From: a bacterium
GTDB lineage: Bacteria; UBP4; UBA4092; JAOAEQ01
Assembly: GCA_026416715.1 (NCBI GenBank)
Contig: JAOAEQ010000010.1
Location: 36,002 to 100,001 of the forward strand
DNA: 64,000 nt
Direction of reading: 5' to 3'
The translations under genes and the position numbers were made by a program. The notes under the pieces are model-generated. The model made no database searches and was not told where the DNA came from. It worked only from the letters and a program-made list of their open reading frames with translations. Shown here one piece after another: positions 17,649 through 26,986 of this stretch (position 1 is the stretch's first letter; every line of letters starts with the position of its first letter).

Positions 17649-19874
17649 TTATCGCTCCTGCAAATTTGAAAAATAAATTACACAATTCGTACCAGGTTTG
17701 AGCGCTTCACCAGCAGGGGGATTTTGAAATACTGCAATCCCACTACCGACATACCGAACTGGTATTTTGTATTGTGCGAAGAGATAGGCAACCTTCCGTT
17801 TAGTCATTCCTTTAACATCAGGCATCAATACTAACGATGACGTTGGCACGGAATTAGGTATCTTTCCATCTAAATTTACCAACTGAATATTTCCATCTAT
17901 AATACGTTGCCCTTCTGGGCTATCTGATGGATATGGAACATCGGAAACTATCGGTTTATCAACATTGTTTTTATCGTTTCCTATGGATTCTGGAAGTTTT
18001 TGCGCTATCGTTAGATCACTATTACCCTTCGTACTATCAGTATCAATTACCGGTAACGGTAAATTTACCCCTAACTGGGTTAATACTTCACATGCGATTT
18101 TTTTAAATGCTGGAGCGGCTACTGTTCCGCCATAATACCCATTACAACTCGGTTCATTAATAATTACACTAATGACTATTCGGGGAGATTCTGCGGGCAC
18201 GAATCCAATAAACGACGAATTATATTTACCACTTTTATATCCGCGACCATCATCTGATACTACCTGAGCGGTTCCGGTCTTACCAGCAACTCGATATCCG
18301 TCAAGTTTCGCTAATGTACCGGTTCCTCGTTCAACTACCCCCTCCATTATTCGAGCGAGTGTCTTTGCAGTTAATTCACTTATCACTCGCCGCACCGGTT
18401 CAGGTTTTGATTCTTTAATTTTATTTCCTTTAGCATCGTAGATTCCTTTCACAATTCTCGGTTTCATAAGCATTCCGCCGTTTGCTATCGCAGCTAATGC
18501 ACAGGTTATCTGAATGGGACTCATCGAAATACTTTGTCCAAATGCGATCCGTGACATGGTTAACGGTGTCCATTGGTTCAATGCAGGAACTACACCATAG
18601 GTTTCTCCGGGTAATTCGATGCCGGTTCGATTCCCAAAACCAAAATTTATTAGATATTGGCGAAATGTTGCGGGAGGTATTCGCTGCGCTACTTGATGTA
18701 TTCCAATATTACTACTCACTTCTATTATCTCCGGAAATGTTAACCATGCATACGGATGGGTATCGCGTAATACTCGATTGCAAAATACTATTTTTCCATT
18801 ATATCCATAAAATTTATCAGTTAGGCTAACTACGTTTTCTTCTAAAGCTGCAGCAGCTGTGAATATTTTAGCTATTGAACCAGGCTCGATTACATCTTCA
18901 ACGGCACGATTTCGTGAAATGTTTTTCCAAAGTTCTGGCTTTTTTGCGTATTCGCAAAACCGATTTAAATCATATTTTGGTTCATTCGCTAATGCTAATA
19001 TCTCGCCCGTATTTGGTTCCATAACAATTACACTCCCGCCAGCAGCTTTATGCTTCTTGATAGTCTCTGCTAAAACTCGTTCCGCAACATATTGAATCGT
19101 CTCATCAATGGTTAGATATAACTGTTCCCCTTGAACGCTTAGTAGTGAGGAATCATCTACCGGCGTAATCGGTTTCCCTAAGGCATCAACTACGGTTTGT
19201 ATTACTGCAAATGATCCGCAAATATTTTTTTGTTGTTTTTGTTCTATCCCTGTTAATCCGCGATTTGCATGTCGGACTTTATAGCGTTCATCACTATATC
19301 CTATCCCAACTGAACCAATGATATGACAGGCTAGTTCTTTTTTGGGATAGTATCGTTTTGAGACGGGTTCAAATCCTATTTCATTACGAATCCGATATTT
19401 AGCGATGATGTTTTGTAGTTGCTGATATTGAGCAAGGTCTATTTCACGGGCAATAATTCTTCGCTGGGAAGTGGTATCTGTTGTAAATAATTTAAGCAAT
19501 TCGGGTTCGGGTTGATGGAGTATACTCGCTAACTCTTTTGCTAATTTTACATCAATATTCTTTTTTAATTTATCTGAACCTTTTTTAACCTGAGCAATTG
19601 CTTCCGGACTACAAATCACATCATAAGATTCAATACTAATCGCTAATTCTTTTCCATTACGGTCGTAAATTGCACCACGTTTTGCTGGCAACTGCGATTT
19701 AACAATATGCTGGTTATCAGCGAGTACGCGATACTTTTTATATTGTATACATTGGAGATGATAAAGTCTTAGACCTATTGAAGCAAAAATGATGATAAAT
19801 CCAAGTAGAATGAATAGAATTCGGATTTGATGTGCTCGTGATGTTACATGAACTGATGGTTTCGTTCGCCGCAT
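17649..19874 (-). CDS. ftsI: FtsI/PBP3-type septal transpeptidase with C-terminal PASTA domain
   Basis: This is a class B penicillin-binding protein of 741 residues. One membrane anchor lies near 18-38, then a PBP dimerisation domain containing RGAIYDRNGKELA. The transpeptidase domain has all three active-site motifs: SIAK (S333, K336), SSN (387-389) and KTG (532-534). A single PASTA repeat lies at about 680-741, with a Ser/Asp/Pro-rich linker before it. A PASTA tail is common in Gram-positive SpoVD/PBP2x and in some Gram-negative phyla. The enzyme cross-links septal peptidoglycan with FtsW. The neighbours, ftsL upstream and murE downstream, are standard. Confidence 0.95.
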   Translation of the reverse strand: MRRTKPSVHVTSRAHQIRILFILLGFIIIFASIGLRLYHLQCIQYKKYRVLADNQHIVKSQLPAKRGAIYDRNGKELAISIESYDVICSPEAIAQVKKGSDKLKKNIDVKLAKELASILHQPEPELLKLFTTDTTSQRRIIAREIDLAQYQQLQNIIAKYRIRNEIGFEPVSKRYYPKKELACHIIGSVGIGYSDERYKVRHANRGLTGIEQKQQKNICGSFAVIQTVVDALGKPITPVDDSSLLSVQGEQLYLTIDETIQYVAERVLAETIKKHKAAGGSVIVMEPNTGEILALANEPKYDLNRFCEYAKKPELWKNISRNRAVEDVIEPGSIAKIFTAAAALEENVVSLTDKFYGYNGKIVFCNRVLRDTHPYAWLTFPEIIEVSSNIGIHQVAQRIPPATFRQYLINFGFGNRTGIELPGETYGVVPALNQWTPLTMSRIAFGQSISMSPIQITCALAAIANGGMLMKPRIVKGIYDAKGNKIKESKPEPVRRVISELTAKTLARIMEGVVERGTGTLAKLDGYRVAGKTGTAQVVSDDGRGYKSGKYNSSFIGFVPAESPRIVISVIINEPSCNGYYGGTVAAPAFKKIACEVLTQLGVNLPLPVIDTDSTKGNSDLTIAQKLPESIGNDKNNVDKPIVSDVPYPSDSPEGQRIIDGNIQLVNLDGKIPNSVPTSSLVLMPDVKGMTKRKVAYLFAQYKIPVRYVGSGIAVFQNPPAGEALKPGTNCVIYFSNLQER

Positions 19875-19961
19875 ATATCCTGAAAAGATAATGTTTCTCT
19901 TTTGTTGATGGAAAACAAATTGACTGATACGTTTATGTACACCGGCTTTCCCCTAAACAAT

Positions 19962-20444
19962 CTATGGTTTTGCTTCCGCCCTCTGGTAGTAAATAGCAAA
20001 TTTGGCTAAAATTGCTCCCAGACGATTTCTTTTTTTCTGAACCTCTTGTTCTCCACTATTAGACAATTCTTTCACTGACTGATTACTTGCAGCATAGAGC
20101 ACATTATACATTTTTTCTGTTTTCTGTGCGCTTGGCGGAAACATCCCCATAGCATTGGCTAATAGTTCAATTCGTTGCGGATGTTTTAATGTTTCAATTT
20201 CTTGGGTTAAGTATAGTGCTTGATTTTTTAAACTAAGATTTACTTTTTTTATTTCAGCAATTTGACTTTTTGTTATGTCTATTTGGATCCGGAGAAATTG
20301 ATGAATTAAAACCGTGATCAGAAAAACAATCACTATGAATAAACATCTTTTTATTAACCGAGAAAACACTGTCGATTGACGTTGAACGCACCGACTTCGA
20401 CTGATGGTATAGTAGTCATTATGGCGAGCTATGGAATAATTCAT
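19962..20444 (-). CDS. ftsL: FtsL-like bitopic division protein
   Basis: The small membrane protein has a basic N-terminal tail of about 30 residues and one hydrophobic segment (LFIVIVFLITVLIHQFL). A leucine/isoleucine-spaced coiled coil follows (IQIDITKSQIAEIKKVNLSLKNQ) and then the short ALYLTQEIETL...RIELLANAMGM segment typical of FtsL. FtsL pairs with FtsB and FtsQ at the septum. Sequence conservation is low, so the call rests on topology and on its place between rsmH and ftsI. I start at ATG 20444, eight bases after a perfect AGGAGG; the GTG at 20453 lies inside that ribosome-binding site. Confidence 0.85.
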   Translation of the reverse strand: MNYSIARHNDYYTISRSRCVQRQSTVFSRLIKRCLFIVIVFLITVLIHQFLRIQIDITKSQIAEIKKVNLSLKNQALYLTQEIETLKHPQRIELLANAMGMFPPSAQKTEKMYNVLYAASNQSVKELSNSGEQEVQKKRNRLGAILAKFAIYYQRAEAKP

Positions 20445-20555
20445 TAGATTCACCTCCTTTTGTATTTATTTGCGCGTATCGAAAGTTTTACCTAAAGCAT
20501 ACATTAATATAAAATCAGGAAAAAAATAACCCATCATTTCTTTTCAACAGTATAG

Positions 20556-21515
20556 TTAAGCGATTCGTTCAACCGCACGTAATCTTGCGCTGCGTGCTCG
20601 CGGATTAAACGCGAGTTCTTGCGCACTTGCTCGGACAGGTTTTTTAGTTAACACTCTAACCCGATTCACGCGCGGGCAAGAACATCCTTCCAGCCCTTGC
20701 CCGCCACAAACACACTCCCCCTTCAACAATTTAAACTGAATCTTTACTCTTCGGTCTTCTAACGAATGAAACGAAATAAATACTGCTCTTCCATGGAGTG
20801 ATAAACAATCTATAAACTGCGCTAATGCTGCTTCCAGATTCGCTAACTCTTGATTTACATAGATTCTGATAGCTTGAAAGGTTCTCGTTGCCGGATGGAT
20901 TTTATTCCGCCGATACCTCGAGCTACGCGAAACCGCAGCACTAATAATTTTAGATAGTTGGTCAGTAGTTCGTATCGGTTTAATAGAACGACTCTGTACA
21001 ATAGCTCGAGCAATTCGTCCCGCATATCGCTCTTCGCCATATTCTTGGATTATTTTTTCTAGGGCAGATTCTGTTACGCTATTCAACCAATCTGCAGCTG
21101 TCATTCGGTTAGAGGTATCAAACCGCATATCTAACGGTCCCGATTGTTGAAAACTAAATCCACGCTTAGGATCATTGAGTTGTAAACTTGACATACCCAA
21201 ATCAAATAACATTCCATCCACGTGCGAAAATCCTTGCTGGCTTAAAATTTGAGTTAAATTCCGAAAATTGCCGTGCACGAAAATTACTTTCGAAGATACT
21301 GCTTGTAATCTTTTTTTTGCAATTTCCAGTGCAGTGGGATCGCAATCAATCCCAATGATGGTTCCCCCACTTCCAATTCGTTTACTTATTTCAAGCGCAT
21401 GCCCGCCAAGTCCAAGTGTTGCATCCAGATAAACCCCATTCGGTTTCGGGTCCAAATACTTCAATACTTCATCAACCAAAACCGGAAAATGAATTTGCGG
21501 CTTATCATGTATCAT
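20556..21515 (-). CDS. rsmH: RsmH, 16S rRNA m4C1402 methyltransferase
   Basis: The protein has 319 residues, the usual RsmH length. It shows VLVDEVLKYLDPKPNG, the SAM loop DATLGLGGHALEI, FDLGMSSLQLN, and the family block RGFSFQQSGPLDMRFD. The C-terminal part contains FISFHSLEDRRVK. RsmH N4-methylates C1402 in the ribosomal P site. The start codon overlaps the mraZ stop as ATGA, so the two are translationally coupled. A segment CVCGGQGLEGCSCPRVNRV near residue 272 contains four cysteines, common in this family. Confidence 0.97.
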   Translation of the reverse strand: MIHDKPQIHFPVLVDEVLKYLDPKPNGVYLDATLGLGGHALEISKRIGSGGTIIGIDCDPTALEIAKKRLQAVSSKVIFVHGNFRNLTQILSQQGFSHVDGMLFDLGMSSLQLNDPKRGFSFQQSGPLDMRFDTSNRMTAADWLNSVTESALEKIIQEYGEERYAGRIARAIVQSRSIKPIRTTDQLSKIISAAVSRSSRYRRNKIHPATRTFQAIRIYVNQELANLEAALAQFIDCLSLHGRAVFISFHSLEDRRVKIQFKLLKGECVCGGQGLEGCSCPRVNRVRVLTKKPVRASAQELAFNPRARSARLRAVERIA

Positions 21516-22024
21516 GCATTTAGTAAGTTATCCGCCGTATCTTCAAATAACGGTTGATTACTAACAGACTGTTGTTCAAATAATGCGGACATTTTTTCTG
21601 CGATGACATCAGTATTAGTATTAATTCGTTCAAGGAAATGCTGCCAATTCGATGCACTCCATAATTGCAAGCGAAACGATTCACCAACGAGAACAATTTC
21701 TTGTTCTATGCCTGCATACTGTATTAAGTGTTTAGGAAGCACTATCCTGCCTTGTTTATCTAATTCAGTTTCTGTTATACTTCCAACATATAATGAACGT
21801 AACTCCATGACGTCTTTTTTAAATTGCGGTAAAATTGATAAACGCTGGATAATAATTTCATATATTGTTGCTGGATATAACCAAAGACAATGTTCAAATC
21901 CGCGTGATATTACAATTTTTCCTTGCGATGTTTCACGAAAGATATCAGCAAATTCACGCGGCATACTTATACGGAAATTACTATCAATCCGATGATATTT
22001 TTCACCTCGAAATTTTGTTAACAT
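21512..22024 (-). CDS. mraZ: MraZ, transcriptional regulator of the dcw operon
   Basis: MraZ is a ring-forming DNA-binding protein with two AbrB-like halves, and it controls its own operon. Both DxxxR signatures are visible: DSNFR at 14-18 and DKQGR at 89-93. The length, 170 residues, is a little above the usual 140-150 because of a C-terminal tail after about residue 140. It is the first gene of the dcw operon. Three TGGAA boxes with 10-bp spacing lie 17-41 bp upstream and are its probable binding site. Confidence 0.96.
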   Translation of the reverse strand: MLTKFRGEKYHRIDSNFRISMPREFADIFRETSQGKIVISRGFEHCLWLYPATIYEIIIQRLSILPQFKKDVMELRSLYVGSITETELDKQGRIVLPKHLIQYAGIEQEIVLVGESFRLQLWSASNWQHFLERINTNTDVIAEKMSALFEQQSVSNQPLFEDTADNLLNA

Positions 22025-22040
22025 ATCTGTAAAATTCTTA

Positions 22041-22065
22041 TTCCATTTTTTTCCATTTATTTCCA
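22041..22065 (-). promoter_or_regulatory. Probable MraZ operator: three TGGAA boxes at 10-bp spacing
   Basis: On the minus strand TGGAA is repeated three times (22065-22061, 22055-22051, 22045-22041) with five-base A/T spacers, so every box falls on the same DNA face. The characterised E. coli MraZ site is TGGGN repeated with five-base spacers, and this array has the same geometry with a TGGAA box. It lies just downstream of the predicted transcription start and upstream of the mraZ start codon. Confidence 0.7.
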
Positions 22066-22075
22066 GCGCAATAAG

Positions 22076-22103
22076 TGTATACCTATTTAATCTATTTTGT
22101 CAA
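22076..22103 (-). promoter_or_regulatory. Promoter of the dcw operon (sigma-70/A type)
   Basis: On the minus strand a consensus -35 TTGACA (22103-22098) is followed by a 16-base spacer and a -10 TATACA (22081-22076). The start would fall near 22069-22067, directly before the MraZ boxes. It is the only good promoter seen ahead of mraZ and could drive the whole cluster to ftsZ. Confidence 0.7.
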
Positions 22104-22314
22104 GTAAAAAAAACTAAATTATCATTTTTTTGTTAACAATTGATTTTATTATTGTTATGTATGTAACTGTTATACCGATGGTTTTAATTGGAAAAAATTG
22201 TTTTTTTACAGGTTATTAGCGAATTTATAAAATGATGAATTTAATTTCATTGGGTGTAAACTTAAATCCAATTAACTAGATTAAAAATTTCAAATCTATA
22301 GTTGGCGCTTTTTC

Positions 22315-22344
22315 TTGACAGCAAATCCCTTATTTCTTTAAAAT
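22315..22344 (+). promoter_or_regulatory. Promoter upstream of metG
   Basis: TTGACA at 22315-22320, an 18-base spacer and TAAAAT at 22339-22344 give a sigma-70/A-type promoter with a leader of about 48 bases before metG. The leader is AT-rich and shows no S-box or T-box structure. The rest of the 374-bp divergent spacer holds the dcw promoter and no further gene. Confidence 0.6.
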
Positions 22345-22398
22345 GATTATCACTTTAAACTATTTCAAAAAACAAAAATAATAGAAAAACACACGATA

Positions 22399-23940
22399 AT
22401 GAATAGAAAAACTTTTTATGTAACAACACCGATTTATTATATTAATGATGTTCCGCATCTAGGACATGCTTATACTACTATTGCGTCAGATGTTGTGGCG
22501 CGGCATAAACGTCTGCAAGGTTATGAGGTATACTTCTTAACTGGGGTAGATGAACATGGTCAAAAAGTTCAGGATGCAGCGGACGCAAAAGGAATAGACC
22601 CGCAATCGTTCGTTAACCAAACTGTAGTGCGATTTACTGACTTATGGAAACGATTAAATATTTCCTATACTGATTTTATTCGAACTACGGAACCCCGACA
22701 TCGACGATGTGTCCAGAAATTTTTTAACGATTTATTAGCTAAAGGTCATATATATAAAGGTATGTATGAAGGGTGGTACTGTATTCCCTGCGAAACGTTC
22801 TTTCCTGAAAGCCAGTTAAAACCGGGAAACATTTGTCCTGATTGCGGCCGAACCACACAACGCTTGCGAGAAGAAAGCTATTTTTTTGCATTATCCAAAT
22901 GGCAAAACCACTGGTTACAATACATTGATTCTCATCCGGACTGTTTGGTTCCAGAAAGCCGAAGAAACGAAATAGTTAATTTCGTAAAAACTGAATTGCG
23001 TGATTTATCAATTAGTCGGACAACGCTCAAATGGGGAATTCCGGTTCCAAACGATCCAGGTCACGTTTTTTATGTTTGGTTTGATGCATTAATCAATTAT
23101 ATTTCTGCAATCGGTTATGAAAATAACGAAACGAAATTTAAAAAATATTGGCCTGCAGATGTGCATTTTATCGGAAAAGAAATATTGCGTTTTCATTCGA
23201 TAATCTGGTTTAGCATGTTGTTTGCCGCAGGACTCGAACCCCCGAAGAAAGTTTTTGCCCATGGTTGGTGGACAGTTGATGGTGAAAAAATGAGTAAATC
23301 GAAAGGAAATGTCGTGGATCCCCATGTAATGATTGATCGTTATGGAGTGGATGCATTCAGGTACTTCTTGTTGCGAGAAGTACCATTTGGTGCGGACGGT
23401 GATTTTTCAGAGACATCGCTGCGATTACGGTTCGATAGCGATTTAGCAAATGATCTTGGTAATCTCCTATATCGAAGTTTGGTAATGTTTGAAAAATATT
23501 TTAATGGGAAAATTCCGACTCCAGGAATAAAACATGAACTTGATACCCAGATTGGTATCCTTCGCAACAAAACAATTCAATCCGCAATCACTCACTACGA
23601 TAACTTTGCGTTCAGTCATGCTTTATCAGACATTTGGGAATTAATTCGACGGACTAATAAGTATATTGATGAAACAGCACCATGGTCTTATTTTAAAGAT
23701 AGGAATATTGACCGCGTTGCGACCATTCTTTATGAAATTGCGGAAACAATACGGATTATTGCGTTATTATTATATCCGGTTATGCCGACAACCGCACAAC
23801 AAATATGGTCTGAACTGGGACTCGAAGTAAAAATCGAAAACGAAACGTATGTAACCCTCACTTCAGAAAATATAATGAAACCAGGATTACAAACTCGACG
23901 TGGTAATCCATTATTTCCCCGGTTACAGTCAAAAGGGTAA
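22399..23940 (+). CDS. metG: Methionyl-tRNA synthetase
   Basis: This class I synthetase charges tRNA-Met. The ATP site HLGH is at 20-23 and KMSKS at 297-301. Between them lies a zinc knuckle with CIPC and CPDCG (about 129-152). With 513 residues it has the catalytic and anticodon-binding domains but lacks the C-terminal EMAP-like tRNA-binding domain of longer forms. The ATG has no strong ribosome-binding site. The M20 amidohydrolase gene follows after four bases, so the two are probably co-transcribed. Confidence 0.97.
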   Translation: MNRKTFYVTTPIYYINDVPHLGHAYTTIASDVVARHKRLQGYEVYFLTGVDEHGQKVQDAADAKGIDPQSFVNQTVVRFTDLWKRLNISYTDFIRTTEPRHRRCVQKFFNDLLAKGHIYKGMYEGWYCIPCETFFPESQLKPGNICPDCGRTTQRLREESYFFALSKWQNHWLQYIDSHPDCLVPESRRNEIVNFVKTELRDLSISRTTLKWGIPVPNDPGHVFYVWFDALINYISAIGYENNETKFKKYWPADVHFIGKEILRFHSIIWFSMLFAAGLEPPKKVFAHGWWTVDGEKMSKSKGNVVDPHVMIDRYGVDAFRYFLLREVPFGADGDFSETSLRLRFDSDLANDLGNLLYRSLVMFEKYFNGKIPTPGIKHELDTQIGILRNKTIQSAITHYDNFAFSHALSDIWELIRRTNKYIDETAPWSYFKDRNIDRVATILYEIAETIRIIALLLYPVMPTTAQQIWSELGLEVKIENETYVTLTSENIMKPGLQTRRGNPLFPRLQSKG

Positions 23941-23944
23941 TCCT

Positions 23945-25132
23945 ATGGAAACTATTGAACGACTCAAACAGCAAGTTATTGCCGAAATAGATAAAAATGC
24001 ACAAGAATTAATTGCATTAAGCATCCAACTCCATGATAATCCGGAGTTATCATTTCAGGAATTCAACGCTGTAGAATGGTTGACTACATATTTATTTAAA
24101 AATGGATTCCAAATTGAAAAAGGCATTGCAGAGTTACCAACCGCATTTCGTGCAACTTATAAAGGCACTGAAGACCAGCCAATTATTGGGTTACTAGCAG
24201 AATATGATGCGCTACCGAAAATCGGGCATGGTTGCGGGCATAATATTATGGGTGTGGCTGGACCAGGCGCGGCAGTTGCGGTGAAAAATGTTGTACCAGA
24301 TTTGCCTGGTATCATTCAGGTTATTGGAACCCCTGCAGAAGAAAATGGTGGCGGAAAAATTCTTTTAGCAAAGAAAGGAATTTTTGACCCGTTATCCGTA
24401 GCTATGATGGTTCATCCCGGAACAAGAACTGAGGTGGATTATAAAAATATTGCATGTCAATCATTGAAAGTCGAATTTTTCGGTAAATCATCACATGCAT
24501 CTGCTGCTCCGGAAAAAGGGATTAATGCGTTAGATGCCATCATTCTTTCATACAATATGATCAATGCTTTACGTCAGCATATTCGACAAGATTCGCGAAT
24601 TCACGGGATTATAACCCATGGGGGAGAAGCTGCAAATATTGTTCCTGCATATGCGTCGGCATCATTTACAGTTCGTTCACCTGATGATAACTATTTAGAT
24701 GAATTGTTAGAAAAAGTTTTGAATTGCTTTCGTGCAGCTAGCTTGGCGACAGGCGCAAAATTCGAATATCAATTATCGGCAACTCGGTATGCGAGTATGC
24801 GAACGAATAAAACATTAGCATTGGCTTTTGAAAAAAATTATCGGAAACTTGGAGTCGAAGTTCAGGAACGAAATCCTGATGCAGGAATGGGCAGTAGCGA
24901 TATGGGCAATGTTAGTCAAATTGTACCGGCAATACATCCCTCAATAGCTATCGCTCCAGAAACCGTGCAAGAACATTCAATAGATTTTGCTAACGCAGCA
25001 ATTTCACAAGCCGGACATCAAGGACTGCTAAATGCAGCTAAAGCACTGGCTATGACGACAATAGACTTACTTTTTGATCCTTACCTTCTAATCAATGTGA
25101 GAAATGAATTCCAAGAAACAGTTTTACACTAA
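23945..25132 (+). CDS. M20 (M20D) family amidohydrolase
   Basis: The metallopeptidase-fold protein has 395 residues. It shows HDNPELSFQE near the N-terminus, the metal site EYDALPKIGHGCGHNIMG, GTPAEENGGGK and the dimerisation-domain segment FFGKSSHASAAPEKGINALDAI. The pattern is that of the M20D group (AbgB-like aminobenzoyl-glutamate hydrolases, aminoacylases), which remove acyl or aromatic groups from amino acids. The precise substrate cannot be told. I start at ATG 23945, four bases after metG, with GGGTAA upstream; a longer frame overlapping metG exists but looks untranslated. It ends five bases from the stop of the convergent pilin gene. Confidence 0.85.
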   Translation: METIERLKQQVIAEIDKNAQELIALSIQLHDNPELSFQEFNAVEWLTTYLFKNGFQIEKGIAELPTAFRATYKGTEDQPIIGLLAEYDALPKIGHGCGHNIMGVAGPGAAVAVKNVVPDLPGIIQVIGTPAEENGGGKILLAKKGIFDPLSVAMMVHPGTRTEVDYKNIACQSLKVEFFGKSSHASAAPEKGINALDAIILSYNMINALRQHIRQDSRIHGIITHGGEAANIVPAYASASFTVRSPDDNYLDELLEKVLNCFRAASLATGAKFEYQLSATRYASMRTNKTLALAFEKNYRKLGVEVQERNPDAGMGSSDMGNVSQIVPAIHPSIAIAPETVQEHSIDFANAAISQAGHQGLLNAAKALAMTTIDLLFDPYLLINVRNEFQETVLH

Positions 25133-25137
25133 TAATA

Positions 25138-25788
25138 CTAAGGTCCGTGTCGAGTTACAAATCCTTTACTAATAATTCCATTGGTCGGGTCATATTCATA
25201 TTCTGGTAAACCGATTTCTCGTTCTACAAAAAATGGTATACCAGCTTCTTTAACCCGAGTCCGTTGAGGACCATAACTTGCCAGCCGCCATTTAGCATGC
25301 TCATACACTTTGGTCCAAGAATTTGCAAACGGGTCTAGATAGGGTATAATTTGTTCTCGCGTATAATAAATATAGGTGTTATACTGGTCTGTTCGGCTAT
25401 ACCCACTCGGTCCTGCTGTCCACGAATCGCTTCCCGGATTCAGCATATCTTTTGGTATCGAAGAGATATAGGCAATCGGGGTACTTAAGCTTACCAATCG
25501 CGGTAAATAATATGGATTGAAATCAGGTGTTCCCCATCCTGGCGGACCACTGCCCCCAATGTTTGCCCAGTAACATAATGGATATGCAGTATTATCTACG
25601 TAATAGGACTCTAACGCAGTAGCTAAGGTCTGCATTTCTTTATTAACGCGCGCCACTTTCGTTCGTGTCTGTGCTGCAAGAAAATTGACTATTGCAATAG
25701 CTGCAAGAATTGCAATTATTGCGACAACAATCAGTAATTCGATTAATGTAAATCCATAGCTGGCTTTTCTTACGGTCATTTGGGTCAT
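25138..25788 (-). CDS. Type II secretion / type IV pilus pseudopilin
   Basis: The 216-residue protein begins with a short leader MTQMTVRKASYG followed by the prepilin peptidase site and FTLIELLIVVAIIAILAA, with Glu at mature position 5. The C-terminal part has YYVDNTAYPLCYW and a globular region rich in Tyr, Trp, Gly and Pro. Proteins of this shape are frequent and numerous in Planctomycetes-Lentisphaerae-like and candidate-phylum genomes. Whether it belongs to a pilus or a secretion pseudopilus cannot be told; no assembly genes are nearby except the MshEN protein at 44,313. AAAGGA precedes the ATG. It may share an operon with the PTS genes. Confidence 0.88.
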   Translation of the reverse strand: MTQMTVRKASYGFTLIELLIVVAIIAILAAIAIVNFLAAQTRTKVARVNKEMQTLATALESYYVDNTAYPLCYWANIGGSGPPGWGTPDFNPYYLPRLVSLSTPIAYISSIPKDMLNPGSDSWTAGPSGYSRTDQYNTYIYYTREQIIPYLDPFANSWTKVYEHAKWRLASYGPQRTRVKEAGIPFFVEREIGLPEYEYDPTNGIISKGFVTRHGP

Positions 25789-25840
25789 ATATTTTTTCCT
25801 TTTACCACGTTCTCTTTTGTATAATATGTTTAATTTTCTT

Positions 25841-26335
25841 TTAAGTTATGTTCACGGCTTGTTTGCATGCTTGTATGATATCTGTTTTTTCATCAGTTGG
25901 TACAGCCCGTCCTTCAATTTCAATCCCTTTGGCGACTAACTCATTAAATATTGCACAATCTTCATCGTTAACTGAAACAGATTTTGTAATTTGCCGTTTG
26001 CCAGGCTCAAATCGCATTCCGCCAACATTAATACTCTTTACAGCCACACCTCTATTGACTAATTCAAGAACATCTTTAGGACGGGATAGTAATAATATGA
26101 TATTATCTTTTGCGAAAATATTTTGTTTAATTTTTTCTGCTGCTTCTGCAACAGGAAGAATCGTTACTTTTAATTCCCGGGGAACTACCATCTCGTATAA
26201 CGCTTTTTGCATTGCATCTTTTGCTACGACATCATCCGCTACAATGATATGGTTTGCATTTAGATACCGGACCCAGCCTACTACCACTTGACCGTGAATT
26301 AGTCGATCATCAATTCGAATTAATTTAAGTCCCAT
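25841..26335 (-). CDS. PTS mannose/fructose/sorbose-family EIIB component
   Basis: The first residues MGLKLIRIDDRLIHGQV contain the phosphorylated histidine (H14) of mannose-family EIIB domains, followed by RYLNANHIIVADD and a Rossmann-like core. The total is 164 residues, normal for a free EIIB. I start at ATG 26335; a longer frame from 26398 overlaps the EIIA gene and lacks homology. EIIB takes phosphate from EIIA. No EIIC, EIID, EI or HPr gene is in the window. It follows the EIIA gene after 26 bp and precedes the pseudopilin. Confidence 0.88.
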   Translation of the reverse strand: MGLKLIRIDDRLIHGQVVVGWVRYLNANHIIVADDVVAKDAMQKALYEMVVPRELKVTILPVAEAAEKIKQNIFAKDNIILLLSRPKDVLELVNRGVAVKSINVGGMRFEPGKRQITKSVSVNDEDCAIFNELVAKGIEIEGRAVPTDEKTDIIQACKQAVNIT

Positions 26336-26361
26336 AATAAAACAGAATGAAATATTTTGAT

Positions 26362-26787
26362 TTATGACTGTTTTTGTTCTTTCAATTTGATACGACAAAG
26401 TTCTGTCGCATTAACCACACCTTCTTTTCCCTTTTCTACAACGCGTTTCGCCAATTCTGATAACGAATATTTATCGCAATTATATATTGCTTCTAATAGC
26501 ATCGAAAGATTAACACCACAAATTACTTCGATAGGGATATTTTTTCCATACATCCCCAAACAAATATTCGCGGTGCTGCCTCCGAAGATATCTACGAGAA
26601 CCAGCACGCCATCTCCACGCTCAGCGCTGCGAATTGTTTTTTCAACCTTTTCACAAAGTTGTTGTCTAGATTCATTTGCAGAAAAGGTTATAATAGATAC
26701 CGCATTACATTCTCCGGCTATTCCGCGACAAACTTGCATCATTTCAGTTGCTAAATTACCGTGAGTAATTAAAACGATACCAACCAT
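26362..26787 (-). CDS. PTS mannose-family EIIA component
   Basis: The 141-residue protein begins MVGIVLITHG with the phosphorylated H9, and continues with the family blocks VDIFGGSTAN and VNLSMLLEA. EIIA-Man accepts phosphate from HPr and passes it to EIIB. With no permease genes next to it, the EIIA-EIIB pair may have a regulatory role or work with a membrane component elsewhere. It is divergent from the secreted-repeat gene at 27,179, across a 391-bp AT-rich spacer. Confidence 0.88.
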   Translation of the reverse strand: MVGIVLITHGNLATEMMQVCRGIAGECNAVSIITFSANESRQQLCEKVEKTIRSAERGDGVLVLVDIFGGSTANICLGMYGKNIPIEVICGVNLSMLLEAIYNCDKYSLSELAKRVVEKGKEGVVNATELCRIKLKEQKQS

Positions 26788-26986
26788 AATTCGATATTAT
26801 AGGATATTATAAAAAGAGAAATTAAACAATACTTTTCCCCCAGGAAGGCTAATTTTATTTTTTCGCAATGATTTTGAAGTAATTAACTGTTGATGAAAGT
26901 TTACAAAATCAACAAGACTATGCTATATTATGTACAATGTTATGTTATGTTCCTTCGGTTTTTTGCCATAAACTTCATAAAAAGAC

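Noticed and set aside
22104-22398. A methionine riboswitch or T-box before metG
   Set aside because: The leader after the predicted promoter is only about 48 bases and shows no SAM-I or T-box elements or terminator.
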